A stretch of 14,779 nucleotides of DNA from Flavobacteriaceae bacterium. GTDB taxonomy: Bacteria; Bacteroidota; Bacteroidia; Flavobacteriales; Flavobacteriaceae. The translations under genes were made by a program, and so were the position numbers. Positions within the stretch are counted from its first letter, which is position 1, and each line of letters opens with the position of its first letter. The stretch lies in NCBI GenBank assembly GCA_002702385.1, contig NZZF01000014.1, positions 1-14,779 on the forward strand, given 5' to 3'. The notes beneath the pieces were generated by a model. The model had not been told where the DNA came from. It was given only the letters and a program-made list of their open reading frames with translations, and did not search any database. Of the stretch, positions 7,697 through 14,391 are shown piece by piece.

Positions 7697-8448
7697 TGCA
7701 ATTTCTTAATCTTTATATTTCTAAATGATACAGGATGTCCCTCTGACTGAAGAGATATGTATCCGTCTTCAAGGGGCATTCCTACTTTATCCAAAAAGTT
7801 TTCTGGAACTTTATTACCCCCCACTCTAATATTAGTATAAGTTAAAACTTTATTTCCCTCAACAATGTGATGAATTAAAGAATCAGAATAAACAATAACC
7901 TGGACATTTACCCAGTCATCATTATGATATGTTTCAGAATTTGAATTTATACAGTGTTGTTTTGCTCTTTTTGAATCTATATCAACATCAGTACCTGGTG
8001 TACATATATTTGCCGTACTTCTTTTTCCTTCTCCTAATCCACCAAGAAGTTGTGTTTCTGCACTAACTGGAAATTCTTGATCAATAAGCATTGTATTGGG
8101 ATGTTGACAATGAAGCATAATTCCGCTGTTTTTGACTGACCATCCTGGTGCTCCCTTTAAATGTTCCCCACTAAACTTATAATCTAAACTTAGATGATAA
8201 TTTTTAAATTTTTCTTTTGTATAAAAAATATGACCAAACTTATCTTCAAACTCATCATATTCTTCATAAGACACATTAATTTGGCCATCTTCAGCTTTGA
8301 AAGTATTGTTGTAATTTTCACCTAATTCATGATATCTTATCTTGATATCCCAACCATCTAAAGAGTTCCCATCGAATATAGTTTGCCATTCTTCAGTTTG
8401 ATTACAAGAACAACATACTAATACTATAAGTATTAAAAAATTTTTCAT
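7693..8448 (-). CDS. DUF1080 / 3-keto-disaccharide hydrolase-type lipoprotein
   Basis: A 251-residue protein with a Cys-rich lipoprotein signal (VCCSC; Cys15 best fits the lipobox). The family pattern is clear: FDGNSLDGWD (25-34), NSGIMLH (107-113), ETQLLGG (131-137), DDWVNVQV (177-184) and the closing DGYISLQSEGHPVSFRNIKI. The fold is a concanavalin-like beta-sandwich. The family was named for hydrolysis of 3-keto-disaccharides, but many members are assigned only by domain. The usual partners (Gfo/Idh/MocA dehydrogenases, sugar isomerases) are not in this window. It is the first gene of the tight operon, with a 4-nt overlap to the kinase. The catalytic role is inferred from the family. Confidence 0.85.
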   Translation of the reverse strand: MKNFLILIVLVCCSCNQTEEWQTIFDGNSLDGWDIKIRYHELGENYNNTFKAEDGQINVSYEEYDEFEDKFGHIFYTKEKFKNYHLSLDYKFSGEHLKGAPGWSVKNSGIMLHCQHPNTMLIDQEFPVSAETQLLGGLGEGKRSTANICTPGTDVDIDSKRAKQHCINSNSETYHNDDWVNVQVIVYSDSLIHHIVEGNKVLTYTNIRVGGNKVPENFLDKVGMPLEDGYISLQSEGHPVSFRNIKIKKLQ

Positions 8449-8486
8449 AATAAAAAGTGTGAAATTAAAGGTAATAAAAATAGTGC
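8449..8486 (-). promoter_or_regulatory. Possible internal promoter between SDR and DUF1080 genes
   Basis: This 38-bp gap is longer than the other gaps of the minus-strand cluster. On the minus strand it holds TACCTTTA, one mismatch from TAnnTTTG, about 20 bp before the DUF1080 start. No clear -33 element or hairpin was seen. It could drive the operon separately from the SDR gene, but read-through from the SDR gene is equally plausible. Confidence 0.25.
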
Positions 8487-9311
8487 TTAACCTTTCAATC
8501 CTGCAAGTTTAAGAATAAACTCAAAAAATCTATCTCCAAACCAATTTCTGATTAATAACATTGATCTTGCTCCATAGCCAACTAAATATCTTTTTTTAGG
8601 TCTTTTCGAACTCATAATTTTTTCAACACATTTAGCAACAACAATTGGATGTGAACCAATTGGATTTTTAATATTTTTTTTAATCCCATTTATCATTGCT
8701 TTATTCAACTTTGAGTAAGGTGAATTTTTTGAATTTTTTTCAAGATTTTCTAACATGACGTTATTAAACTCAGTAATAATCATACCTGGCTGCAAAAGAC
8801 AAACGTTTATTCCAAATTTTTTTAATTCAAATGCCAAGCAATCTGATAATCCTTCAAGTGCATGTTTTGTAGAGTGGTACCAAGCGCCTAATGGTGTATA
8901 TATTCTTCCTCCAACAGATGATGTGTTAATAATGGTGCCTTCTTTTCTGTCTCTCATAAATGGTAAAACTTCTTGCGTCATTCTTACTAAACCAAATAAG
9001 TTTACATCAAATTGATTTTTTGCTCTTTCAATTGAAACATCTTCTACTGCACCCCATAAACCAAATCCAGCATTATTCCACAACACATCAATTCTACCTT
9101 CTTTTTCGATTACATAATTTACCCCATTGATTATGTCTTCTTCTTTTGTAACATCCAATTTGAAAGCATTTCCTCCAGCATTTATAATTGGATTCATTTC
9201 ATTTAATCTTCTAGCAGTTCCATAAACTTTATAATTTTTATTAGCTAAATAAACTGCTGTAACTAAACCGATACCTGATGATGCTCCCGTAATTAAAATA
9301 ACCTTTGACAT
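8487..9311 (-). CDS. Classical SDR-family NAD(P)-dependent oxidoreductase
   Basis: A 274-residue cytoplasmic Rossmann-fold enzyme with every hallmark of a classical short-chain dehydrogenase: TGASSGIG (8-15) for cofactor binding, NNAG (79-82), structural Asn104, and catalytic Ser132, Tyr145 and Lys149 (YHSTK), followed by QPGMI (174-178). The Arg pair after the second strand (TARR, 32-35) favours NADP(H). The pattern NNAGFGLWG...VNLFGLVRMTQ resembles the 17-beta-HSD-like subgroup. The substrate is unknown, perhaps a hydroxy lipid or steroid-like alcohol. It is the first gene of the minus-strand run, with the DUF1080 gene 38 bp downstream, so it may be co-transcribed or independent. Confidence 0.92.
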   Translation of the reverse strand: MSKVILITGASSGIGLVTAVYLANKNYKVYGTARRLNEMNPIINAGGNAFKLDVTKEEDIINGVNYVIEKEGRIDVLWNNAGFGLWGAVEDVSIERAKNQFDVNLFGLVRMTQEVLPFMRDRKEGTIINTSSVGGRIYTPLGAWYHSTKHALEGLSDCLAFELKKFGINVCLLQPGMIITEFNNVMLENLEKNSKNSPYSKLNKAMINGIKKNIKNPIGSHPIVVAKCVEKIMSSKRPKKRYLVGYGARSMLLIRNWFGDRFFEFILKLAGLKG

Positions 9312-9331
9312 TGGAATTATTTAAATAATAA

Positions 9332-9339
9332 CAAAAGTA
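9332..9339 (-). promoter_or_regulatory. Bacteroidota -7 element (TACTTTTG) for the SDR gene
   Basis: On the minus strand TACTTTTG matches TAnnTTTG exactly and ends 20 bp before the SDR ATG at 9311, giving a leader of roughly 14 nt. No convincing TTTG was found at -33. The 57-bp region to 9368 also has to carry the promoter of the divergent aminotransferase gene, for which only a weak TATAATTTG is visible. Confidence 0.5.
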
Positions 9340-9368
9340 ACTATATTGATGATTATAATTTGAACTGG

Positions 9369-10607
9369 ATGGACAAACGTGAATTTATAAAAACTTTGAC
9401 TCTTGGAAGCATTAGTTGGTCTATATCATCTCATAATATTCCCAACTGGTATAATGAGAATGACTTTTCAGAAAAATTTTGGGAAAAAGTAAAAGCAGAT
9501 TATAATTTAGTTCCAGACTACATCAACCTTGAAAGCGGGTATTATAATATTATTCCAAAACCTACACTAAATGCTTTACATAATCATATAGATAAGGTAA
9601 ATCGATTAGGTTCTATGTATATGAGAAATTTTAAAGAAAAAGAGAAAGATTCTATTACTGAAAAATTATCTCAAATTGTTGGATGTAGTGAAAAAAATTT
9701 AATTCTAACTAGAAATACAACTGAGTCATTAAACTCTGTTATAAAAGGATTTAACTGGGTTGAGGGTGATAACATAATTTTTGCAAATCAAGATTATGGA
9801 GCAATGCAACAAATGATTCATCAAACTGCTGAAAGATTCAAGCTTTCAACTACAATTTTAGATGTACCAAATCATCCAAAAGATGATAATGAGATTGTTT
9901 CGTTATATGAGAGAGCTATTTCTAAATCAACAAAACTCATTTTAGTTTCTCATATGGTGAATATTACTGGTCAGATTCTTCCAATAAAGAAGATTTGTAA
10001 TATGGCCCATAATTATGGAGTTAAAGTTTTAGTTGATGGAGCTCACTGTATAGGACATTTTACATTTTCAATTGATGAATTAAATTGTGATTACTATGGT
10101 TCAAGTTTACATAAATGGCTAGCTGCTCCTCTAGGTTGTGGTATTCTTTACATTAATGAAAAGCATCACAAAGATTTATGGCCATTGTTTACAAGAAATT
10201 CCAATCTTGAAGACGGAATTGAAAGATTTGGTCATACTGGAACACACCCTGCTTATCACGACATATCGATTTCAAATGCAATTGATTATTATGTCATGTT
10301 AGGTCCAAAAAGAAAGGAAGATAGGTTAAGATATTTGAATAATTTATGGACAAAACCATTAAGAAATAATAATAAAATAATATTGAATACACCTGATAAC
10401 CCAAAAAGACATGCAGCAATTGCCAATGTTGGAATCAAAGGAATTTCACCAAGTGAATTAAGTAATATCCTATTCGAGAAATATAAAATTTTTTGTGTAG
10501 CAATTGATCGACCAGGAGTAAGAGGTTGTCGAATTACCCCAAATGTATTCACAAGCGAAAATGAAATTATTTCATTTAGAAATGCACTTTTAGAAATTGC
10601 ATCATAA
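9369..10607 (+). CDS. Class V aminotransferase-like PLP enzyme with Tat-like N-terminus
   Basis: A 412-residue fold-type I PLP enzyme in the cysteine desulfurase / isopenicillin N epimerase-like group. Landmarks are the phosphate-binding turn TRNTTES (114-120), VSHMVNITG (193-201), cofactor Asp223 and His226 in VDGAH, and the Schiff-base Lys249 in SSLHKW. The N-terminus MDKREFIKTLTLG resembles a degenerate twin-arginine signal (KR in place of RR, then x-F-I-K). Many Bacteroidota homologues carry RREF-x-K, so export of a folded enzyme is possible, although the hydrophobic stretch is short and weak. The ATG at 9369 is chosen over an in-frame TTG at 9360. The substrate is unknown. Its stop directly abuts the convergent ydbT stop. 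Confidence 0.86.
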   Translation: MDKREFIKTLTLGSISWSISSHNIPNWYNENDFSEKFWEKVKADYNLVPDYINLESGYYNIIPKPTLNALHNHIDKVNRLGSMYMRNFKEKEKDSITEKLSQIVGCSEKNLILTRNTTESLNSVIKGFNWVEGDNIIFANQDYGAMQQMIHQTAERFKLSTTILDVPNHPKDDNEIVSLYERAISKSTKLILVSHMVNITGQILPIKKICNMAHNYGVKVLVDGAHCIGHFTFSIDELNCDYYGSSLHKWLAAPLGCGILYINEKHHKDLWPLFTRNSNLEDGIERFGHTGTHPAYHDISISNAIDYYVMLGPKRKEDRLRYLNNLWTKPLRNNNKIILNTPDNPKRHAAIANVGIKGISPSELSNILFEKYKIFCVAIDRPGVRGCRITPNVFTSENEIISFRNALLEIAS

Positions 10608-12116
10608 TTACATCCAGTTCTTTTTAGATACTTCGACTTTATAGGCTAGAGTATCAACTAATTTATTAATAATATTATCGTTCATAAAATTAAATCTAAT
10701 TTCACCACCAGCAGTTGAAATATTTAAATCTGCAAGATTTAATCTTTTATACCAAATATCTTGGTATACTTTAATTGATTGTATTTTGTGAATCTCAATT
10801 ATTTTAGTTGAAATATCCCAAAAACCAGATTGAATTCTAATAAAATTATCTGATATAAATAAAAAATTGTTTTTATAAATTCTCCAAGAAATAAATGTTA
10901 CAAGAATTAAATATACAGTTTGGAATATGATATAGTTATAGGCGTCAACTAATGAAAAATAATATTGAATTGTAAAAAAAATTGCACTTAGAAATAATCC
11001 AAAGAATGAAAAGTTTAATACAAATTTCCTAATATTTGGTTTGAAGATTAATTCCTCTTTTATTGAAGATTTATATATTAAATCGAAAATTTTATCTCGG
11101 TCATTTTTATTAGCTCCAGGTATTCTAATTTTAGAGCCTTCATTTGATTTTTCAGACATATTCATCTCACTAGATGCTTGAAAAATTAAAATATTACAAA
11201 GGTCTATTTTCTTTTGTAGCCAATTTTGAGTATATGAAAAAATCTGAACTTTATTTGGAGACATCATAGTGGTTTTGGTAGATAATAGACCATAACTTAT
11301 AGTAAGATTATTATTTGTTTTTAAAGTAAAAAACTTATAGTACTTCACTAAAGTTGTAATAAGATTTGAACCTAACACACCAAAAATTATTAATATCACA
11401 TAAAAAAGAACAGCAATAAAACCAAAATCACCGTTCTTAATAAACGAAGAAAAACTTGGAATATAATTTATTGACAAAGCATCAAGATATTCTAGTAATC
11501 CAAAAAATAATGCTATAATAAAACCAAGAGTTTCAAAGTATCTAGATGTAAGTCCTGTTTTAATTAATGTAAAAAAATCTATTTCAAGCTTATGATTCTC
11601 AGACTTCTCATCAATTTTATTAATTTTTACTCTTTCTTTAAGTGAATCTGTAAAATCTTTTATTTCAATTGCTAAATTTTTTTCTATAGCTTTAATATTT
11701 ACTTCCTTAGAATCAGATCCAGCTGTTTCCATCTGAACTTCATATAAATTCAAAATCTTATGTACAAAATTTTGATTCAAATTAATTTGTTGAATTTTGT
11801 TCAATGGAACACTTAATTTTGTCTTTTTTAAAAATCCTTTTTTTATAACAAAATCATTTTTACTAAAATCAAATCTGAAGGTGAAGTATTTAAATTCGAT
11901 GTAGGTAATAACTGCAGTGATAACAAAAATTAGAGATGTCACTAGTCCAATATATACAAGATCAAAACCATCATTGAACAATGGTATAATTAAAAAAACA
12001 AGATATTTCCTTATTATATTAATGATCTTTTCAAAAAAAATTACAACCATTCCAAGCTTAGATTGTCTTTGTGCATTTGAAAATTTATCAATAATGGATT
12101 GGCTTAATTTTGACAA
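10608..12116 (-). CDS. ydbT: YdbT-like membrane protein with three bacterial PH (bPH2/DUF304) domains
   Basis: A 502-residue membrane protein with about six hydrophobic segments (around 36-48, 55-75, 193-212, 230-255, 368-388 and 393-411) alternating with three bPH2 units. The diagnostic strand-helix repeat occurs three times: KIQQINLNQNF (107-117), KVQIFSYTQNW (289-299) and KIQSIKVYQDI (444-454). Each is followed by a basic residue, a Leu and a beta strand ending near TAG, ASS or TAGG. It forms a standard pair with the upstream ydbS-like gene, 3 bp away. In Bacillus, YdbS/YdbT have been linked to resistance to an antimicrobial peptide; the role here is unknown. The start is TTG at 12116, supported by the conserved N-terminal F-x-x-AQRQS region ahead of the first possible ATG. 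Confidence 0.87.
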   Translation of the reverse strand: MSKLSQSIIDKFSNAQRQSKLGMVVIFFEKIINIIRKYLVFLIIPLFNDGFDLVYIGLVTSLIFVITAVITYIEFKYFTFRFDFSKNDFVIKKGFLKKTKLSVPLNKIQQINLNQNFVHKILNLYEVQMETAGSDSKEVNIKAIEKNLAIEIKDFTDSLKERVKINKIDEKSENHKLEIDFFTLIKTGLTSRYFETLGFIIALFFGLLEYLDALSINYIPSFSSFIKNGDFGFIAVLFYVILIIFGVLGSNLITTLVKYYKFFTLKTNNNLTISYGLLSTKTTMMSPNKVQIFSYTQNWLQKKIDLCNILIFQASSEMNMSEKSNEGSKIRIPGANKNDRDKIFDLIYKSSIKEELIFKPNIRKFVLNFSFFGLFLSAIFFTIQYYFSLVDAYNYIIFQTVYLILVTFISWRIYKNNFLFISDNFIRIQSGFWDISTKIIEIHKIQSIKVYQDIWYKRLNLADLNISTAGGEIRFNFMNDNIINKLVDTLAYKVEVSKKNWM

Positions 12117-12119
12117 AAT

Positions 12120-12635
12120 CTATTGTTTTAGTTTTTTAATTTTTTCAGAAACAAATTCTTTCCATCTATCTGCATCTTCTTTAGACAATCCTTTGATACT
12201 AATATCAGAAGATGACCCTCCAGCTGTATAGAATTGTATTGAAGCAAGATTATAAATTCTAGAAAATACACCTTGATGAACAGCTAAATGTTGAATTCTA
12301 TTGTAAGGAATTAAAATTGATTTAGTAAAAACAACACCCGACGAATAAATCAAATCATGTTCTCTAAATACATATTTTTTCTTTTTAAAACTAAAGCCAG
12401 TAAAAGTAAAGATGATTAGCCAAATAAAAAGTGAGGATAAATAGATGTAAATCGAAAAATTATCATCTCTTAAAATAGGTATAGCTATTAAGGCAATTAT
12501 GGTAATAACACACCAAATTACTCTATTTAATACCATAACATTTAAATATTTTTTTTCTAAAGTTGAATAATCTACATTTTCTGTCTGGGGTATATTTTCT
12601 AGAAAAACATTATTGTTTGAAAAAGCATTCTTCAT
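12120..12635 (-). CDS. ydbS: YdbS-like membrane protein with one bacterial PH (bPH2/DUF304) domain
   Basis: A 171-residue protein with two adjacent helices (about 37-54 and 60-80) and then one bPH2 domain. The core is RIQHLAVHQGVFSRIYNLAS (113-132) leading into IQFYTAGG. The domain matches the three repeats of the neighbouring ydbT product, so the two proteins probably form one membrane complex facing the cytoplasm. The ATG at 12635 is nearly at the predicted transcription start, suggesting a leaderless mRNA. No enzymatic residues are evident. Confidence 0.87.
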   Translation of the reverse strand: MKNAFSNNNVFLENIPQTENVDYSTLEKKYLNVMVLNRVIWCVITIIALIAIPILRDDNFSIYIYLSSLFIWLIIFTFTGFSFKKKKYVFREHDLIYSSGVVFTKSILIPYNRIQHLAVHQGVFSRIYNLASIQFYTAGGSSSDISIKGLSKEDADRWKEFVSEKIKKLKQ

Positions 12636-12639
12636 TTTA

Positions 12640-12647
12640 CAAAGATA
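12640..12647 (-). promoter_or_regulatory. Bacteroidota -7 element (TATCTTTG) for ydbST
   Basis: On the minus strand TATCTTTG matches TAnnTTTG exactly and ends only 4 bp before the ydbS ATG at 12635. With the normal spacing the transcript would start at or next to the A of the start codon. No TTTG was found at -33; the upstream stretch is an A/T run. Confidence 0.5.
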
Positions 12648-12682
12648 AATAAGAGTTTATAAATAAATTATCATTAAATTTA

Positions 12683-12716
12683 TTAGTGATAGGTTTTTCC
12701 TATTGCTCTAATTTTG
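12683..12716 (+). promoter_or_regulatory. Promoter of the structured small RNA, with palindromic spacer
   Basis: TAATTTTG at 12709-12716 is an exact TAnnTTTG -7 element. A weak -33 candidate (TTAG, 12683-12686) lies 22 bp upstream of it. The spacer contains a perfect inverted repeat, ATAGG-TTTTT-CCTAT (12689-12703), which could be an operator. The predicted start, around 12720-12722, falls exactly at the first hairpin of the RNA. The -7 element is seen directly; the operator is a guess. Confidence 0.5.
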
Positions 12717-12719
12717 TTC

Positions 12720-12821
12720 AACCCGTGTGGACTGGGTTTAATAATATAGTCGCGGGTGGAGAGAACGCATCCGTAACAAACGTTACAATTCAAAAGCCAC
12801 TGTTTACAGTGGCTTTTTTTT
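12720..12821 (+). ncRNA. Candidate structured small RNA (about 100 nt) with intrinsic terminator
   Basis: This stretch is about 45% GC against roughly 30% around it, and folds into a row of hairpins. H1 pairs AACCCG (12720-12725) with TGGGTT (12733-12738), including one G-U. H2 pairs CGGGTG (12753-12758) with CATCCG (12768-12773) around a 9-nt loop, GAGAGAACG. H3 pairs GTAAC (12773-12777) with GTTAC (12782-12786). H4 is an 11-bp terminator stem. H2 and H3 share G12773, so their edges may shift. A consensus promoter element sits immediately upstream. No tRNA cloverleaf or T-loop could be fitted. A flavobacterial RNA family such as Flavo-1 is a candidate, but I cannot confirm it by eye. It is not a riboswitch for a following gene, since the terminator ends it and the next gene is on the opposite strand. 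Confidence 0.62.
12792..12821 (+). terminator. Strong intrinsic terminator (possibly bidirectional)
   Basis: A perfect 11-bp stem, AAAAGCCACTG / CAGTGGCTTTT, closes a TTTA loop (12792-12817), with a run of eight T at 12814-12821. On the plus strand it ends the small RNA. On the minus strand the stem is followed by TTTTG and then AATT, so it may also end the transcript of the membrane protein gene that stops 10 bp away at 12831. Confidence 0.88.
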
Positions 12822-12830
12822 ATAACTAAT

Positions 12831-13109
12831 CTAACTTCCAGCAAAAGGGGATTCAAAAATTCCAACTGCAAGTTCAATCCATATTAAGGAAAAAATTAAA
12901 ATTAAAACAGAAAAAAAAATTATTCTAATTTTTGAATTTGTAGTGTTTTTAAGAATAAGATTAATGGCAATACCAAAAGAAAATAATAAAACTCCCATTG
13001 CCAAAAAATCAAAAATTGACCAATTGATTTCATCAGATATTAACATTGTTACCATTGGAATGAATAACAATGATAAACAAGCTAATGGTATTTTAAATGT
13101 CTTAGCCAT
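12831..13109 (-). CDS. Small three-helix membrane protein, function unknown
   Basis: A 92-residue hydrophobic protein with three predicted helices (about 6-24, 32-53 and 62-86). Helices 1 and 2 are joined by an acidic/aromatic loop (SDEINWSIFDF), and helices 2 and 3 by a polar, basic loop (KNTTNSKIR). The C-terminus, WIELAVGIF-x-SPFAGS, resembles from memory a conserved ending of uncharacterised Bacteroidota membrane proteins. The ATG at 13109 is the only good start before an upstream in-frame stop. It diverges from the 54-codon gene at 13206, another small membrane protein. The terminator hairpin lies directly downstream. No function can be assigned. Confidence 0.7.
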   Translation of the reverse strand: MAKTFKIPLACLSLLFIPMVTMLISDEINWSIFDFLAMGVLLFSFGIAINLILKNTTNSKIRIIFFSVLILIFSLIWIELAVGIFESPFAGS

Positions 13110-13205
13110 AAATTTAAATTTAGTTTTTAAAATCTCATTTATTATTTACTAATATATATTTAAGTAAACTTTAACTTACATTTACAATTAAGGATAATTA
13201 CTTAT

Positions 13206-13367
13206 TTGAAAAATTATTTGATAAAAATATTTCCAATTTTACTTTCCGCTTTAGGTGGTGGTATGATGGTTTTTTCAAATTATGATGATTCACCTGGTGG
13301 AAGCCTTCTAGGCTTACTAATGATTTTGTTAGCAATATATCTGTCAATAAAAAAATATGATAAATAA
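13206..13367 (+). CDS. Small two-helix membrane protein (54 codons including stop, TTG start)
   Basis: A short frame encoding 53 residues. It opens with a basic segment (MKNYLIK) and one helix (IFPILLSALGGGMMVF), passes through a polar loop (SNYDDSPGG) to a second helix (SLLGLLMILLAIYLSI), and ends in KKYDK. No ATG exists between the upstream in-frame stop (13161-13163) and codon 20, so TTG at 13206 is the best start. AAGGA (13190-13194) lies upstream as a distant Shine-Dalgarno-like site. The stop overlaps the following hydrolase gene by 11 bp, implying translational coupling. The charged ends, helix pattern and coupling support a real gene. Function is unknown; it may anchor or accompany the secreted hydrolase. 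Confidence 0.6.
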   Translation: MKNYLIKIFPILLSALGGGMMVFSNYDDSPGGSLLGLLMILLAIYLSIKKYDK

Positions 13368-14334
13368 ATACTCGTTTTTCTTACCAATTATAGTTTTTTT
13401 GTGCTTTAATATATTATCAGTAAATGCTCAAAAAATAGAGAAAATAACTTTTAAAAGTGCAAATCCATTTGCACTAAGTGATATAATTAAAGACTTAGAA
13501 AATCAAGAAGAACAAGAGCTATTTGGAGAACTAGTTATTCCAATGGATTCAATTAATGAAGAAAAAAAATTTCCTCTCGTGATTGGAGTTGCTGGTAGTT
13601 TGGGATGGCGATCACATCATTATGAATATTTAGAAATGTATCAAAAAAATGGTTTTGCAACATTTGAACTAAATAGTTTTAAAAGCAGGAAAATAACTTC
13701 AACTGTTGGCTCACAAGTTGAAGTAACAACTGCTGCAATAATCTTAGATGCATATAGAGCATTTGAAAAATTAGCTAATCACCCAAATATTGATAAAAAC
13801 AAAGTGTCAATAACTGGATGGAGTTTAGGAGGAGCTGTTGCACTTTTTTCAGGTTGGTTACCAATAAAAAGAGCTATTACAAATGATTTAAAATTTACTT
13901 CTCATCTTGCATTTTATCCTCCATGTTTTTTTGATCCTGAAAATGTAGAATTTACAGATTCTCCAATTCACATATTAATTGGCGAAATAGATGATTGGAC
14001 TCCTGCGGAGCCTTGTAATTTTTTTGTAAAGAAAATTTCAAAAACTGCTAATGTTGACTTAACAATATATCCTGATTCTCATCACTCATTTGATAGTGAA
14101 GAACCAGTAACCTTTAATGAAAAAGGGTATAGTTTTAAAGATTGTTTATTTAAACTTAATGAAGATGGAGATGTTCTTATGAACTACTTATCACTTCCTA
14201 TGTCATCCCCATTTATGCAGAAAGTAGGTTTTTTATTCTGCGTTGAAAGAGGTGTTAATTTGGGAGGAAATCCAATAGCTAGAAAAAAATCATTTGAATT
14301 TGCTCTCTCTTTTATGAGTACCACTTTAAAATAA
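13357..14334 (+). CDS. Secreted dienelactone hydrolase-like alpha/beta hydrolase
   Basis: A 325-residue protein with a signal peptide (MINKYSFFLPIIVFLCFNIL...NAQ, cleavage near residues 24-25), hence periplasmic or secreted. The alpha/beta hydrolase core runs from about 55 to 250. The strand FPLVIGVAGSLGW (72-84) supplies the oxyanion region. The nucleophile elbow is GWSLGG with Ser156, the acid is Asp212 or Asp213 in GEIDDWTP, and the base is His242 or His243 in PDSHHSFD. This is the dienelactone hydrolase pattern; such proteins hydrolyse esters or lactones and are rarely true dienelactone hydrolases when exported. The C-terminal 70 residues (about 255-325) appear to be an extra cap or tail. 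The ATG at 13357 lies within the preceding small gene, so the two are probably co-translated. Confidence 0.85.
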   Translation: MINKYSFFLPIIVFLCFNILSVNAQKIEKITFKSANPFALSDIIKDLENQEEQELFGELVIPMDSINEEKKFPLVIGVAGSLGWRSHHYEYLEMYQKNGFATFELNSFKSRKITSTVGSQVEVTTAAIILDAYRAFEKLANHPNIDKNKVSITGWSLGGAVALFSGWLPIKRAITNDLKFTSHLAFYPPCFFDPENVEFTDSPIHILIGEIDDWTPAEPCNFFVKKISKTANVDLTIYPDSHHSFDSEEPVTFNEKGYSFKDCLFKLNEDGDVLMNYLSLPMSSPFMQKVGFLFCVERGVNLGGNPIARKKSFEFALSFMSTTLK

Positions 14335-14336
14335 AA

Positions 14337-14368
14337 AACAGCTATACTTAATGGCATAACTGTTCTTT
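14337..14368. terminator. Likely bidirectional terminator between convergent genes
   Basis: AACAGCTAT (14337-14345) pairs with ATAACTGTT (14356-14364), eight of nine positions, around a 10-nt loop. It is preceded by an A run and followed by CTTT. It sits between the stops of the hydrolase (+, ends 14334) and the ester-cyclase-like gene (-, ends 14392). The stem is AT-rich, so strength is uncertain. Confidence 0.5.
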
Positions 14369-14391
14369 ATCTAATCATTAAAATTGATCAA

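Noticed and set aside
8755..9015. Plus-strand frame of 86 codons
   Set aside because: It is antisense to the SDR gene, whose catalytic motifs fix the true frame.
10289..10552. Minus-strand frame of 87 codons
   Set aside because: It is antisense to the aminotransferase-like gene and its hydrophobic stretches derive from the complementary strand.
11917..12231. Plus-strand frame of 104 codons
   Set aside because: It spans the ydbS-ydbT junction antisense; both minus-strand genes have strong domain evidence.
12716..12800. Possible tRNA (a segment resembling a D-arm, GGGTGGAGAG)
   Set aside because: No 7-bp acceptor stem, no anticodon stem in place and no T-loop consensus at the right distance could be fitted on either strand.
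12659..12829. Plus-strand open frame without ATG through the same region (ends after the T run)
   Set aside because: It has no good start, reads through the promoter and terminator, and its peptide shows no recognised domain. The RNA reading explains the region better.
12683..12877. A 64-codon open frame on the minus strand across the small-RNA region
   Set aside because: It runs through the terminator stem and all the RNA hairpins, overlaps the end of the 12831-13109 gene, has no recognisable protein pattern, and its composition follows the RNA rather than codons.
12943..13152. Plus-strand frame of 69 codons
   Set aside because: It is antisense to the three-helix membrane protein gene, which has the more credible protein pattern.
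13161..13178. Inverted repeat TAAGT...ACTTA between the two divergent small membrane protein genes
   Set aside because: Only 5 bp per arm in very AT-rich DNA, so chance is a sufficient explanation without conservation data.
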